The notes: generated by a model not told the origin, from the sequence alone. A DNA stretch of 31,167 nucleotides from Kiritimatiellia bacterium (GCA_017405115.1 JAFRBA010000242.1:1-31167), one strand, 5' to 3'; numbered from the stretch's first letter, positions 23,480 to 31,167 are shown. Translations and numbers: made by a program.

Positions 23480-25551
23480 AGGCCAAGTTCTTCCTCGTCG
23501 TGAATGCCTAGATCGATGGTGACGGTCACTTTTGCACCATTGCCGGGCGTGCTCGATGTTTCTACGGTTCCGCCGAGGCGTTTCACGCGCTCGCGGATGC
23601 CCTGCCGTCCGAAATGACCCTGCTGCGCGCCCGGACAGGACTCCGGATCGAAGCCGCAGCCGTTGTCCGTGACCGAGAAGTGAAGGAAATGTGCGTCGAC
23701 GCTGCCAGCGATCCTTATCTCGGTCGCCTTACCGTGGTTGACGGCGTTTGTGACTAGTTCGCGTATTATGCGAAGCACGTTGTGCGCGATATTGTCCGAG
23801 ACGAGTTCGCGAGGAACCTCGAACCGGACTGCCAGCCGCGCATTGCCGACGACTGGCGCAAGCGTGCGACGGATTGACTCGTCAATTGTCCGTTCGCCAA
23901 GTGCATCGTTCTTCAGGTCGTAGATGCAGGTCTTTAGTTCTTCGCGGCAGGATTTCAGCGAACGCGCGGCCAGGTCGAGGTGTCGCCTTGCCTCCGCGGG
24001 ATCGTCCATCATGCATGCGGCGGTGTCGATTTCCATGGAAACGCCTGTCAGTCCCTGCGACAGCGAGTCGTGCAGTTCAATGGAAAGGTTGTTCCTCTCG
24101 CGCATCTTCATGTCGGAGTTGACATGTGCGAATATCTCACGCTTGAGTGCGCCTTCGCGCCTGCGGACGGACTTCCTGAGCTGCAAGTTCCAGACGCCGA
24201 ACCCTGCGAGCACGGCCAGCAGCGAGCCGAGGAGGGTCAGAAGACGCGATGGCGTCCACCACGGGGGCTTCGCGACGACCACGACGTCGTCTGCAGACCG
24301 TATTGCCAACGTCATGCCGTTGATCTGGGGGAATGCGGTATACGGGCTCCAAGCGCTTGTCGACATGATGCATATTCCAGTGAGCGAAACGACATAGCCG
24401 ACGTCTATCTTGTCAATTGCCTCGGGGGTGGATGTGACGTCAACCGGTATTACGCAGGAATCGCTCTCGACGTAGAAACGACGGTCCGTCCCGGGCATGG
24501 ACGCCTTGGCTTTCACGATGCCTTCGATCCGGATGGTGCGGCCGTGCCAGTCCGCCCTGTATCGGAAGCGGCCGCGTGCATCCGTCAGCAGCGAGGAGGC
24601 CGACGTGTCGTGCGGCAGTTCGTGGGGGAGCGGATTGCCGAGGGCGTTGCGCCATTTCGCGCGCAACAGGTTGATGCGGTAGAGGTCTGATGCGGGCAGG
24701 CCAACGACGTCAACCATGGTGTCGCATGGAGGGACCTTGCCGTCGGCGAACTCCACGCCGACAAGCTGGCTTCGGTTGTTCATGACGAGCGCCCTGTTCC
24801 CATCCCAAGTCGCAATGACTGTTCCCGTCGCACGGCGAGGGCCGCTCCTCGCTATGCGCGAAGGTTCGAGCGACATGAGGTCCCATATCCCCGGAACGTC
24901 GAAAGGGTCGGACGGCGCATTTTCGACGATGTGGTAGTCTTCGGGGCCGTTGGTCGCGACCAGCCGTCCGCACAGAGTGCGGAACCCGCCTGAGAAATAC
25001 GAGCAGACGCCTGTTGTCTCGAGGACGGATCCGACCATTGCCGCAAGTCGTGACATGGATTCTTGCGTATGAAGCTGGTAGCTCAGAATCGTGTCGCCGC
25101 CATCCTGCAGAACGAGATATACGATGTTCGGGTCGATTTCATCCTCGAAGATGTCGCGGAGCGTGGCCCGGAAGCGGACGTACCGCTCGTCCATCTTTCC
25201 GTCGGCTAGTTGCTCCACTGTGGCGGGCGTCGGCTTCGGCACCGGGCCGTGCCCGATTGTCTCGATCAACGTGCAGTTACGGCGGATTGTGCCATTCGAC
25301 GCTATTGCCGTCCTCCCGCATATCCTGACCCTGTCGCCAGGCTTGGGCTGGACGAATGGCGTACGCGTTTCGTTGTAGACAGTCAATGCACCTTGATCGT
25401 TTTCGATGGCCACGAGGCTGCTGAATCCGGCCTTTACGAAGGAGACCATACCTTCGATGCAATATCTTGCGTCTGGTTCACAGAAGAGAGCGCGGTCGCA
25501 GATGTTGGTGACAACAAGCGACGCAAGGAAGACTGTCGAACAGACATGCAT
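23458..25551 (-). CDS. NarX/LiaS-type sensor histidine kinase with a large exported sensor region
   Basis: I choose the ATG at 25551, because the -10 box TATAAT sits at 25566-25561 and no ribosome site precedes it; this gives 697 aa. N-terminal signal-like helix (STVFLASLVVTNI), then ~400 residues outside the membrane with two or three OB-fold-like beta segments (MVSFVKAGFSSLVAIEND, VRICGRTAI, GTVIATWDGN, TIRIEGIVKA). One membrane helix at ~437-454, then a coiled linker. HisKA_3 motif ELHDSLSQGLTGVSMEID with H494, and a HATPase with ELVTNAVNHG, VTDNGCGFDP and GRQGIRERVKRLGG. No HAMP or PAS domain is visible. Senses something in the periplasm and phosphorylates the overlapping response regulator. 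Sensor family not recognised. Confidence 0.92.
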   Translation of the reverse strand: MHVCSTVFLASLVVTNICDRALFCEPDARYCIEGMVSFVKAGFSSLVAIENDQGALTVYNETRTPFVQPKPGDRVRICGRTAIASNGTIRRNCTLIETIGHGPVPKPTPATVEQLADGKMDERYVRFRATLRDIFEDEIDPNIVYLVLQDGGDTILSYQLHTQESMSRLAAMVGSVLETTGVCSYFSGGFRTLCGRLVATNGPEDYHIVENAPSDPFDVPGIWDLMSLEPSRIARSGPRRATGTVIATWDGNRALVMNNRSQLVGVEFADGKVPPCDTMVDVVGLPASDLYRINLLRAKWRNALGNPLPHELPHDTSASSLLTDARGRFRYRADWHGRTIRIEGIVKAKASMPGTDRRFYVESDSCVIPVDVTSTPEAIDKIDVGYVVSLTGICIMSTSAWSPYTAFPQINGMTLAIRSADDVVVVAKPPWWTPSRLLTLLGSLLAVLAGFGVWNLQLRKSVRRREGALKREIFAHVNSDMKMRERNNLSIELHDSLSQGLTGVSMEIDTAACMMDDPAEARRHLDLAARSLKSCREELKTCIYDLKNDALGERTIDESIRRTLAPVVGNARLAVRFEVPRELVSDNIAHNVLRIIRELVTNAVNHGKATEIRIAGSVDAHFLHFSVTDNGCGFDPESCPGAQQGHFGRQGIRERVKRLGGTVETSSTPGNGAKVTVTIDLGIHDEEELGLWEKSES

Positions 25552-25560
25552 GTTGTATGA

Positions 25561-25569
25561 ATTATACCA
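25561..25569 (-). promoter_or_regulatory. Extended -10 promoter TGGTATAAT (minus strand) for the histidine kinase
   Basis: On the minus strand TGGTATAAT reads from 25569 to 25561. Transcription would start near 25554, within ~3 nt of the ATG at 25551, so the kinase mRNA would be essentially leaderless. No -35 consensus at the usual distance. Confidence 0.75.
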
Positions 25570-25574
25570 TTTTT

Positions 25575-25604
25575 CCCCGTGCTGGGGACACCCCACTAAA
25601 GTGG
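25575..25604. promoter_or_regulatory. Overlapping short palindromes between divergent promoters
   Basis: CCCC(25575-25578) with GGGG(25584-25587), GGGG again with CCCC(25591-25594), and CCAC(25593-25596) with GTGG(25601-25604). They occupy the space between the kinase -10 box and the -35 of the divergent gene, where an operator for the response regulator would be expected. Arms are short, so this is a candidate site only. Confidence 0.4.
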
Positions 25605-25606
25605 AA

Positions 25607-25635
25607 TTGCCGTCAGATTCTAGTTTTGATAAAAT
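25607..25635 (+). promoter_or_regulatory. Promoter TTGCCG, 17 bp, TGA-TAAAAT
   Basis: TTGCCG at 25607-25612, a 17-bp spacer, and TAAAAT at 25630-25635 with TG one base upstream. It would start transcription near 25642, about 50 nt before the ATG at 25692. It shares its -35 and spacing with the promoter at 18765. Confidence 0.65.
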
Positions 25636-25691
25636 ACATGCAAAAATGTCATGTGCTCAGATATCTGGCACGGCAAACTAAGGAGCAGGTC

Positions 25692-28457
25692 ATGCAAATG
25701 AAGAAGCTAGTTCTGTCGAGTCTGATCGCCTCGGCGCTGCTGCCGTCCGGCGCAGCGACAAAGGAATACTACTTCGTCGGCGCCTCCAACGACTGGTGGA
25801 ACGCCGCAAGCTATTCACTGACTCAGTCTGCGAGCGGCAACACTACCATGCCGGGCAGCGAGGACAGGATCGTCACGAAAAAAGGCCAAATACTCTACAT
25901 GGACGACACGACCGTGGCCTTCCTGAACACGATTGGCGGCATCAACATGTACGATATCGGCTCTACTCTCTACCTCAACCTGACGACAAACGCGACGGTA
26001 ACCTGCGCAATCGGCGACATCGGCGGGCACGGGTACTACGGCAACTGGCTGATCAAGGACGGTGCCGGCGTGCTGTCGTTCGACGGCGAGAACGGAACCT
26101 TGCCGACCTCTGGCATCTACGGAACGGCACCCAACAAGACCTCCTATCGCTATTGTCTGTCGTTTGACGTGCGCGGCGGCGGAGTGCGCATGGAGCCAAA
26201 GCGTTCGGACGTTTACCGCTACTATATTGGCAGCGTCAAGCTTGCGCAGGATACGACGTTCTACAACGTCAACGGCACTGGGCTTCAGGTCTATCTCGTC
26301 GGGACGCTTTCCGGGGCAGGCACGTTCACCACCGAGAACACGGGAAATGCATATGATGTGTACATAAGCGATGTATCAGGGGGCGGGTTGCCAGCTGGCG
26401 AGTTCTCGGGAACTCTTTCAGGAAAAATGAATATCAAGATAAAGCAATCGACATATCTGACCGGCACGGACAACTCTGGCGTATCTGCTCTGACTGGGCT
26501 CGGCTATAGCGAGGAGAATGACAACATTGGCGTAATCGGCGTCCGTACGTGGGCGGGCTCGTTTGGCAGCAGGGGCATCCATACGCGAGATGGGGGCTGG
26601 TGCCTTCGGTTCCTGAACGAGGAGGACGAAGTGGTCAAAGCCGCCTTCGCGATCAAGAACTCCCCTCTGGCCATTGACGCCGGTGCCCGTGGCGGCGTAT
26701 GGTTCCAGCCAAGCAACTGGTGGGGGTGGGAGAACACAGACAACGTCCAGCAACGTCTGATCTTCACCGGCTCGAACACGATTGCGAACGTTGTTAACGG
26801 ACCGATTCAGAACAGGCCTAACTATCCGTCATTTTTCGTGACGAAGCGCGGAACCGGCATCTGGCGTTTCGACAACGAAAACATCACAAACTCCAATACG
26901 AGTATCGCAGGCCTGCGCGGTGTGTTTGCAGTGGACGAAGGAACGCTGGAGGCGGTCTCGCTCGCCGAGGCTGGGCAGCGCTGCTCGCTTGGCTATGCCG
27001 ATCAGCTTTTTGAAGACAAGAGCGCCGCGACAAACACGCTGGCTACGGTTCCATACGCAATACGCCTGGGGAGCCCGACGACAGGCGAGGGTACGCTTTC
27101 TTACATCGGCACTGCGGCGAAGGGGATAACGACGCGTCCGATCGGCGTGCAGGGCAAAGGTCGTCTGAAGGCCCCGAACGCACCGTATCTTAACTGGTCG
27201 GGCATCAAGGGACTGGATAGCGGAGTGGAAAATGTCATCACGTTCGAGTGTGCCGCCGATCAGACCAATTTCGTGTCTGAATTGTCTGGCGCGCTTTCGG
27301 TCGCCAAGGATGGTCCTGGCGATCTTGTCTTGAACGGAAACGTGGCCATTACGGGTGACGTAGTTGTTACGCAGGGCAAGGCGACGCTCATCAATTACAA
27401 CAACGCTCCGTACGAATGGTTCAAGGTGACGGTCAAGGAGACGGCGGCGGCTTCGCCCCTTGACCTCTACTCGAATCTTGTCATCACAACAGGAACCGAT
27501 TGGTCGGCCAACTACTCTCGTCGGTTTGAGATCGAGGAGTTTGGTCTGTACGACTCGAACGGCAATCGAGTGAATGCCTATCAGAGTGAATGGGCGAGCA
27601 CGACAACAAACATAAACACGGCAGGTTGGACTGTCGAGACGCTTCAGCCCGGACAGATTGCGCCATCGCCGACGGGAGAAGTATCCCCGCTTTCAAATGG
27701 CTTCCTATCGTATGCTTGGTATGCGGCTGACAAGACGGTGTATTTTCCAAACGTAGCCTCTCAAAAATATCGCGCGGCTTCGTATTATTGGAATAATGGC
27801 ACCAAGTACGCACAGTACGACAAACCGGACACGTGGATTTCGCTCGTTCAGCGCCTAAAGAGCGAAGATGTCGGCAAGATTGCCTCTTTGGACATTTGCC
27901 TCGGTGGTATGCAAAGATGGACGCCTACGGCGCTGGAGGTGTTTGGTTCGGCGGACGGACAACACTGGGACTCGCTTTTCGCTACCAACAACATTGAATA
28001 TTCGACAACAAGTCGCTTTTGGCTGAGCGGCAGCACCGTCGCCAATGTCACTTATCCAGAAAGCACGGCGCATACAAAGTTCGCTCTGCCGCGGACTACG
28101 CAGTCAACGGTGTGCGACCTTCCCAGCCTGCGTTCGCTGTCGGTTGCTGACGGTGCGACGCTGAAATATGAAGGCAGCACGCCGCTGACGGTGAGCAACC
28201 TCGTCATAAGCGTGGCAGGCGCAGGGACGCTGGAAGGCGCGTTTGTCTTCGCCGAGTCCGGCACGCTGGAAGTTCCGGATATACCAGAGGCGTCGACGGT
28301 GACGCTGTCCGCCGGCTCGTACGCATGCTGTACGGGTTTTGCCAACATCGAGAAGTGGTCGGTGACGCGAGGCGGAATTCCTCTGCGACGTTTCGTGCGC
28401 ATAGTTGACGGAAACATCGTCATATCGAAACACGGCATGCACATCATCATTTGGTAA
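25692..28457 (+). CDS. Large secreted autotransporter-passenger-like surface protein
   Basis: ATG 25692 has AGGAG at 25681-25685 and opens a signal peptide (LVLSSLIASALLPSGA). The 921-aa product is rich in Gly, Thr, Asn and Ser with strand-turn patterns of passenger domains (IKDGAGVLSFDGENG, VGTLSGAGTFTTEN, VTKRGTGIWRFDNENI, VAKDGPGDLVLNGNVAITGDVVV), resembling autotransporter-associated beta-strand repeats. Residues ~690-800 form a different beta domain (FGSADGQHWDSLF, discoidin-like). No C-terminal autotransporter barrel, sortase motif or PEP-CTERM is present; it ends VRIVDGNIVISKHGMHIIIW. How it would be held at the surface is unclear. It is divergent from the two-component genes, hence a likely target, and leads into the DUF4838 gene 13 bp downstream. 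By eye, its codons are less GC-biased than its neighbours'. Confidence 0.82.
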   Translation: MQMKKLVLSSLIASALLPSGAATKEYYFVGASNDWWNAASYSLTQSASGNTTMPGSEDRIVTKKGQILYMDDTTVAFLNTIGGINMYDIGSTLYLNLTTNATVTCAIGDIGGHGYYGNWLIKDGAGVLSFDGENGTLPTSGIYGTAPNKTSYRYCLSFDVRGGGVRMEPKRSDVYRYYIGSVKLAQDTTFYNVNGTGLQVYLVGTLSGAGTFTTENTGNAYDVYISDVSGGGLPAGEFSGTLSGKMNIKIKQSTYLTGTDNSGVSALTGLGYSEENDNIGVIGVRTWAGSFGSRGIHTRDGGWCLRFLNEEDEVVKAAFAIKNSPLAIDAGARGGVWFQPSNWWGWENTDNVQQRLIFTGSNTIANVVNGPIQNRPNYPSFFVTKRGTGIWRFDNENITNSNTSIAGLRGVFAVDEGTLEAVSLAEAGQRCSLGYADQLFEDKSAATNTLATVPYAIRLGSPTTGEGTLSYIGTAAKGITTRPIGVQGKGRLKAPNAPYLNWSGIKGLDSGVENVITFECAADQTNFVSELSGALSVAKDGPGDLVLNGNVAITGDVVVTQGKATLINYNNAPYEWFKVTVKETAAASPLDLYSNLVITTGTDWSANYSRRFEIEEFGLYDSNGNRVNAYQSEWASTTTNINTAGWTVETLQPGQIAPSPTGEVSPLSNGFLSYAWYAADKTVYFPNVASQKYRAASYYWNNGTKYAQYDKPDTWISLVQRLKSEDVGKIASLDICLGGMQRWTPTALEVFGSADGQHWDSLFATNNIEYSTTSRFWLSGSTVANVTYPESTAHTKFALPRTTQSTVCDLPSLRSLSVADGATLKYEGSTPLTVSNLVISVAGAGTLEGAFVFAESGTLEVPDIPEASTVTLSAGSYACCTGFANIEKWSVTRGGIPLRRFVRIVDGNIVISKHGMHIIIW

Positions 28458-28470
28458 CAACCCGAAAATC

Positions 28471-30795
28471 ATGAAGAGACAAATCCTGTTGGCGGCGATT
28501 GCATCGGCAGTCGCCTGGGTGTCTGGCGCGGGCGAGACCCGCCTCTCGGAGGACGGCAAGACGGACTACAAGATCGTAGTTGACGAGGCTGCGCCGCCGC
28601 CGGTGCAGTTCGCGGCGGAAGAACTGCAGACGTTCCTGAAAGAGTCTACGGGTGCGGACTTCCCGATTGTCTCCGCGGCGACGGGGCCGACCATCGAGGT
28701 GGGCACAGAGAAGGCGCGCGCCATCGTCTCGGCGGCATATCCGCGACCGTTCAAGGTCGAGACGAGCGCGGTCGTGACGAAGGACGGGACTCTCGCCATC
28801 TGGGGCGCAGGCGAGGCGGGGCATGCGTACGGCGTCTACATGTTCCTTGAGCGCGTGATCGGCTGCCGATGGTTCACGGTGATGGGCGAGAACCTCGTGC
28901 CGAAGCACCCGACGCTGACGGTCGGCGACCTGTCGCTGATCGAGCGTCCGAAGCTCGACTACCGCATGCTGCTTACGTTCGGCGGAGAGCGCGACAAAGA
29001 CTCCAAGAACCACCTCTTCCTCTTCCGCAACCGCATCAACCAGCAGGAGGGGAACTTCGAGAACGTGGTGCGCAAGGACTTGAATGGCAAGATGCCGGTT
29101 CGCATGCGGGAGAACAGGCCGAACTGCCATTCGTTCTTCAAGTACATGCCTCCTGCCAAGTACTTCAAGAACCATCCAGAGTACTATACGCTAAGCAAGG
29201 AGGGCAAGCGCGAAGCTCGCCAGCTGTGCTTTGCGAGCAAGGGGCTTCGGGAGGAACTGACGAAGAACTTCCTGGCGCATGCGGGCAAGGTGGGCGGGAA
29301 GGGCTTTCTCGACCTCTCACAGGAGGACGCGGGCGGCCCCATGTGCCATTGTGCGGAGTGCTGTGCAATGGCTGAGAAGTACGACTCGAACGGAGGCCCG
29401 CTCTTCGACTATCTCATCGAGCTCGCCCCGATCGCCAAGGCGAAGTATCCGGAGCTCGTGATCCATACGCTCGTCTATCACCGCGATTCTACGCAGAAGC
29501 CGCCGAAGACGGAGCGCCCGTTCCCGGACAACATCGCAGTCGTCTTCGCCCCGCTGGACGACGACTTCTCCAAGCCGCTCGACCATCCGAACAACCTCGT
29601 GTCGCTCGAGCACCTGCGCGGCTGGACGAAGATCTGCAAGGTCTGGACGTGGAGCTATCCAGCAGTCTACACCGTGCCGAGGACTGTCTTTGCGAACCTT
29701 GCGCGGTCGGCGGCGGATGTCAAGATCGGAATCGACGCGGGGCTTACGGGCTCGTATCACGAGCATGACGTCGGCACGGACGCTGGCTGCAACTTCGCCG
29801 ACCTGCAGACTTGGATGCTTACGCAGCACTTCCGCTTCCCCGACCGCGACTGGCGCGCGCTGCGCAAGGAGTTCTGCGACTTCTACTACGGCGCGGCGTC
29901 CGCGCAGGTCATTGCCTACGAGGAGTACATCGAGAGAAACGTCAAGGCGATGGACTACTACCTCACTTTTCTCTCGCGTCCAGACGCCTACATAAAGCCC
30001 AAGGACATCGTGAGGCTCCAGGGCGACTTCGACGCGATGGAGCGCGCGGTCGGCGGCGACCCTGTCTACGTGCAGCGCCTGCGCGAGGTGCGCGCCGGCC
30101 TCGACATGCTGACGCTCGTCAAATGGAAGGACGTAGAGCGCCATACCTCGGGGCTTGCAGACGGAGTCGATGGCGTGTTCGACCGGGCGATGGACACGCG
30201 CAGGAAGGCTATCGCGCGGCGCGACACTCGCATGTCGGCCGAGGATATCGAGAAGAAGGTCATGAAGGGTTTTGGCGAGCAGCTGAAGACGGCGCGGACC
30301 ATGGCGACACTGAACGTGAAGCCTCTGCCGGCGATCTTCGACGGCATCCCCGAGGACAAGATCACCCAGGTCATCGCGCAGACGGGCTACATCAACATCG
30401 AGAAGGTCGACATGCCGGACGCGGCGGCGGGCTATGCGTACGTAGAGCGCAAAGCTCGTCACTCCGTGCCGTTTTCGATTGGCTTCTACGATAATATCGG
30501 AAAGAAGTATCTCCTGAACAGCCCGATTGCGGCCAAGGACATCGTGCCGAACGAGTTCCACTTCTACAAGCTGGGGAGGTGCGGCATTCCATCGGGATAC
30601 TGCGTCATCTGGATGGGCAATTCGTGGCGGCTTTCGCAGTCGTGTGCGCAGATCTTCCGTCCGGGCATGGACGAGGACTGGGACGTCTACGTGTCGCTCA
30701 AGTTCGAGGGCCCCGTCTACGACAAGAACAGCACGCTCAAGGAGTCGAACGTCTACTACGACCGGATCGTCTTCGTCGGTCCGTTCCCGCGCTGA
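28471..30795 (+). CDS. Secreted DUF4838-domain glycoside-hydrolase-like protein
   Basis: Start ATG 28471 opens the signal peptide KRQILLAAIASAVAWVSGAG; no clear Shine-Dalgarno precedes it, so translation may depend on the gene 13 bp upstream. Residues ~30-150 resemble the small domain in front of hexosaminidase and alpha-glucuronidase barrels (KIVVDEAAPPPVQFAAEELQTFLKESTG, then EAGHAYGVYMFLERVIGCRWF). Residues ~155-480 fit DUF4838: YFKNHPEYYTL, LDLSQEDAG followed by CHCAEC, KTERPFPDNIAVVFAP, WTWSYPAVY. The tail (~620-774) is beta-rich, possibly sugar-binding. DUF4838 proteins sit in polysaccharide-use loci and are presumed glycosidases; the activity of this one is unknown. 774 aa. Last gene before a hairpin. 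Confidence 0.85.
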   Translation: MKRQILLAAIASAVAWVSGAGETRLSEDGKTDYKIVVDEAAPPPVQFAAEELQTFLKESTGADFPIVSAATGPTIEVGTEKARAIVSAAYPRPFKVETSAVVTKDGTLAIWGAGEAGHAYGVYMFLERVIGCRWFTVMGENLVPKHPTLTVGDLSLIERPKLDYRMLLTFGGERDKDSKNHLFLFRNRINQQEGNFENVVRKDLNGKMPVRMRENRPNCHSFFKYMPPAKYFKNHPEYYTLSKEGKREARQLCFASKGLREELTKNFLAHAGKVGGKGFLDLSQEDAGGPMCHCAECCAMAEKYDSNGGPLFDYLIELAPIAKAKYPELVIHTLVYHRDSTQKPPKTERPFPDNIAVVFAPLDDDFSKPLDHPNNLVSLEHLRGWTKICKVWTWSYPAVYTVPRTVFANLARSAADVKIGIDAGLTGSYHEHDVGTDAGCNFADLQTWMLTQHFRFPDRDWRALRKEFCDFYYGAASAQVIAYEEYIERNVKAMDYYLTFLSRPDAYIKPKDIVRLQGDFDAMERAVGGDPVYVQRLREVRAGLDMLTLVKWKDVERHTSGLADGVDGVFDRAMDTRRKAIARRDTRMSAEDIEKKVMKGFGEQLKTARTMATLNVKPLPAIFDGIPEDKITQVIAQTGYINIEKVDMPDAAAGYAYVERKARHSVPFSIGFYDNIGKKYLLNSPIAAKDIVPNEFHFYKLGRCGIPSGYCVIWMGNSWRLSQSCAQIFRPGMDEDWDVYVSLKFEGPVYDKNSTLKESNVYYDRIVFVGPFPR

Positions 30796-30832
30796 CAGTG
30801 CTTGGCGACGTTTATTGAAATAGAACTTTCCC

Positions 30833-30846
30833 AACCCTGTAGGGTT
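30833..30846. repeat. Short inverted repeat AACCCT-GT-AGGGTT
   Basis: Six-base arms around a 2-base centre, 38 bp past the DUF4838 stop. The adjacent GTTATGC (30844-30850) has an inverse GCATAAC at 31014-31020, so this pair might bracket an element, but the shared length is short. Confidence 0.35.
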
Positions 30847-30864
30847 ATGCGAAATTGATGCGAA

Positions 30865-30883
30865 AGCCGCCTTCCCGGCGGCT
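30865..30883 (+). terminator. Possible terminator hairpin after the DUF4838 gene
   Basis: AGCCGCC (30865-30871), loop TTCCC, GGCGGCT (30877-30883): a perfect 7-bp GC-rich stem 70 bp after the stop codon, followed by a moderately T-rich stretch (ATTCTGCTGCTTATCCTTTT). There is no uninterrupted T-run, so its strength is uncertain. Confidence 0.5.
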
Positions 30884-30918
30884 ATTCTGCTGCTTATCCT
30901 TTTCTGGCGTTTTTTGAG

Positions 30919-30990
30919 TGTCGATTCTGCCAGCGTCAGGCTTGCGAATTCCCTAGGAAATTCGCAAGCCAAGCCTTCGCGGAATCGACA
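30919..30990. repeat. Nested inverted repeat with potential for a large cruciform
   Basis: Outer arms TGTCGATTC (30919-30927) and GAATCGACA (30982-30990) are perfect 9-bp inverses. Inside, GGCTTGCGAATT (30939-30950) and AATTCGCAAGCC (30959-30970) are perfect 12-bp inverses around an 8-base loop that itself holds CCTAGG. The two unpaired stretches between the arms are equal (11 nt each). It lies in the intergenic stretch upstream of a new promoter, and could be a bidirectional terminator, a mobile-element end or a recombination site. Confidence 0.8.
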
Positions 30991-31029
30991 TTTTCTCCGA
31001 TTTACCCCCTAGTGCATAACCTAATTTAA

Positions 31030-31038
31030 TGGTATAAT
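31030..31038 (+). promoter_or_regulatory. Extended -10 promoter TGGTATAAT
   Basis: TATAAT at 31033-31038 with TGG in front. Transcription would start near 31045, about 25 nt before the GTG at 31070 and downstream of the nested inverted repeat. Confidence 0.72.
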
Positions 31039-31069
31039 AGTGTTATGCAAAGATGAAAGGGGGCAGCAG

Positions 31070-31167
31070 GTGGCGAGACCACGGGAGATACTGGCGGTCG
31101 AAAGGCCGCGAAACACGTTCGTCATCGCGTACGGCAAGGACAAGAGGCTGTACGCGGTGCGCAGGTA
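31070..31167 (+). CDS. N-terminus of an unidentified protein, possibly a transposase (3' end outside window)
   Basis: I choose GTG 31070: AAAGGGGG ends 6 bp upstream (31056-31063) and the promoter is at 31030. The 32 visible residues begin VARPREILAVERPRNT and end DKRLYAVRR. They are basic, with no signal peptide. The ATG at 31053 in another frame also stays open to the edge, but it lies before the ribosome site and gives a low-quality Arg/Ser-rich reading; the ATG at 31044 stops after three codons. The PREILAVERPxNT opening together with inverted repeats upstream recalls IS-type transposases from memory only. Too little sequence is present to say. Confidence 0.45.
   Translation, partial: MARPREILAVERPRNTFVIAYGKDKRLYAVRR

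Noticed and set aside
29317..30972. Long minus-strand open frame (551 codons) opposite the DUF4838 gene
   Set aside because: No ribosome site, no motif, and fully covered by a convincing + strand gene; a codon-bias shadow.

Overview
High-GC, gene-dense bacterial DNA, mostly on the + strand. It is rich in secreted glycoside hydrolases, Tat-type Gfo/Idh enzymes and DUF4838 proteins, and carries a COG3014/LpoB/YcfL-type lipoprotein cluster. I infer a Gram-negative of the PVC group, most likely a Kiritimatiellota-like glycan degrader. The inference rests on gene content and style only; no rRNA or phylogenetic marker is present.

Layout. (1) 1-7109, glycan block: the 3' end of a multi-pass acyltransferase, a GH92 alpha-mannosidase, a two-domain protein (GH63-like six-hairpin plus sialidase-like BNR), a short GH20-like remnant, and a secreted protein of 21-residue repeats. 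(2) 7189-14627, envelope block: a phytase-like lipoprotein, panB, a YcfL-type lipoprotein, an LA_2272-type surface repeat protein, an LpoB-like lipoprotein, two CsgG-like proteins and a COG3014 lipoprotein, then tRNA-Pro(TGG). (3) 14887-22870: G1P dehydrogenase, GH27 alpha-galactosidase, a shortened OPT transporter, a Tat-type Gfo/Idh protein and a GH2-GDPD fusion. (4) 22859-25551, minus strand: a histidine kinase / LuxR-type response regulator pair, divergent from a large secreted autotransporter-passenger-like protein followed by a DUF4838 protein. (5) 30796-31167: hairpins, a large nested inverted repeat, a promoter, and the first codons of a gene cut by the window edge.

How it fits together. 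The secreted hydrolases would act on mannose-, galactose-, hexosamine- and possibly sialate-bearing glycans such as host N-glycans or mucin. The two-component system sits where it could sense the envelope or ligands and control the divergent surface gene. The LpoB/CsgG/COG3014 cluster looks like one outer-membrane lipoprotein assembly or peptidoglycan-linked module of unknown function.

Most striking. Degenerate tandem arrays with 7-bp (GGGGAAC-type) and 8-bp (GTGGAAWW-type) units lie inside the reading frames of the acyltransferase and the GH92 gene and read through as protein insertions. A recurrent extended -10 promoter (TGGTATAAT) precedes several transcription units, and two of these give almost leaderless mRNAs.
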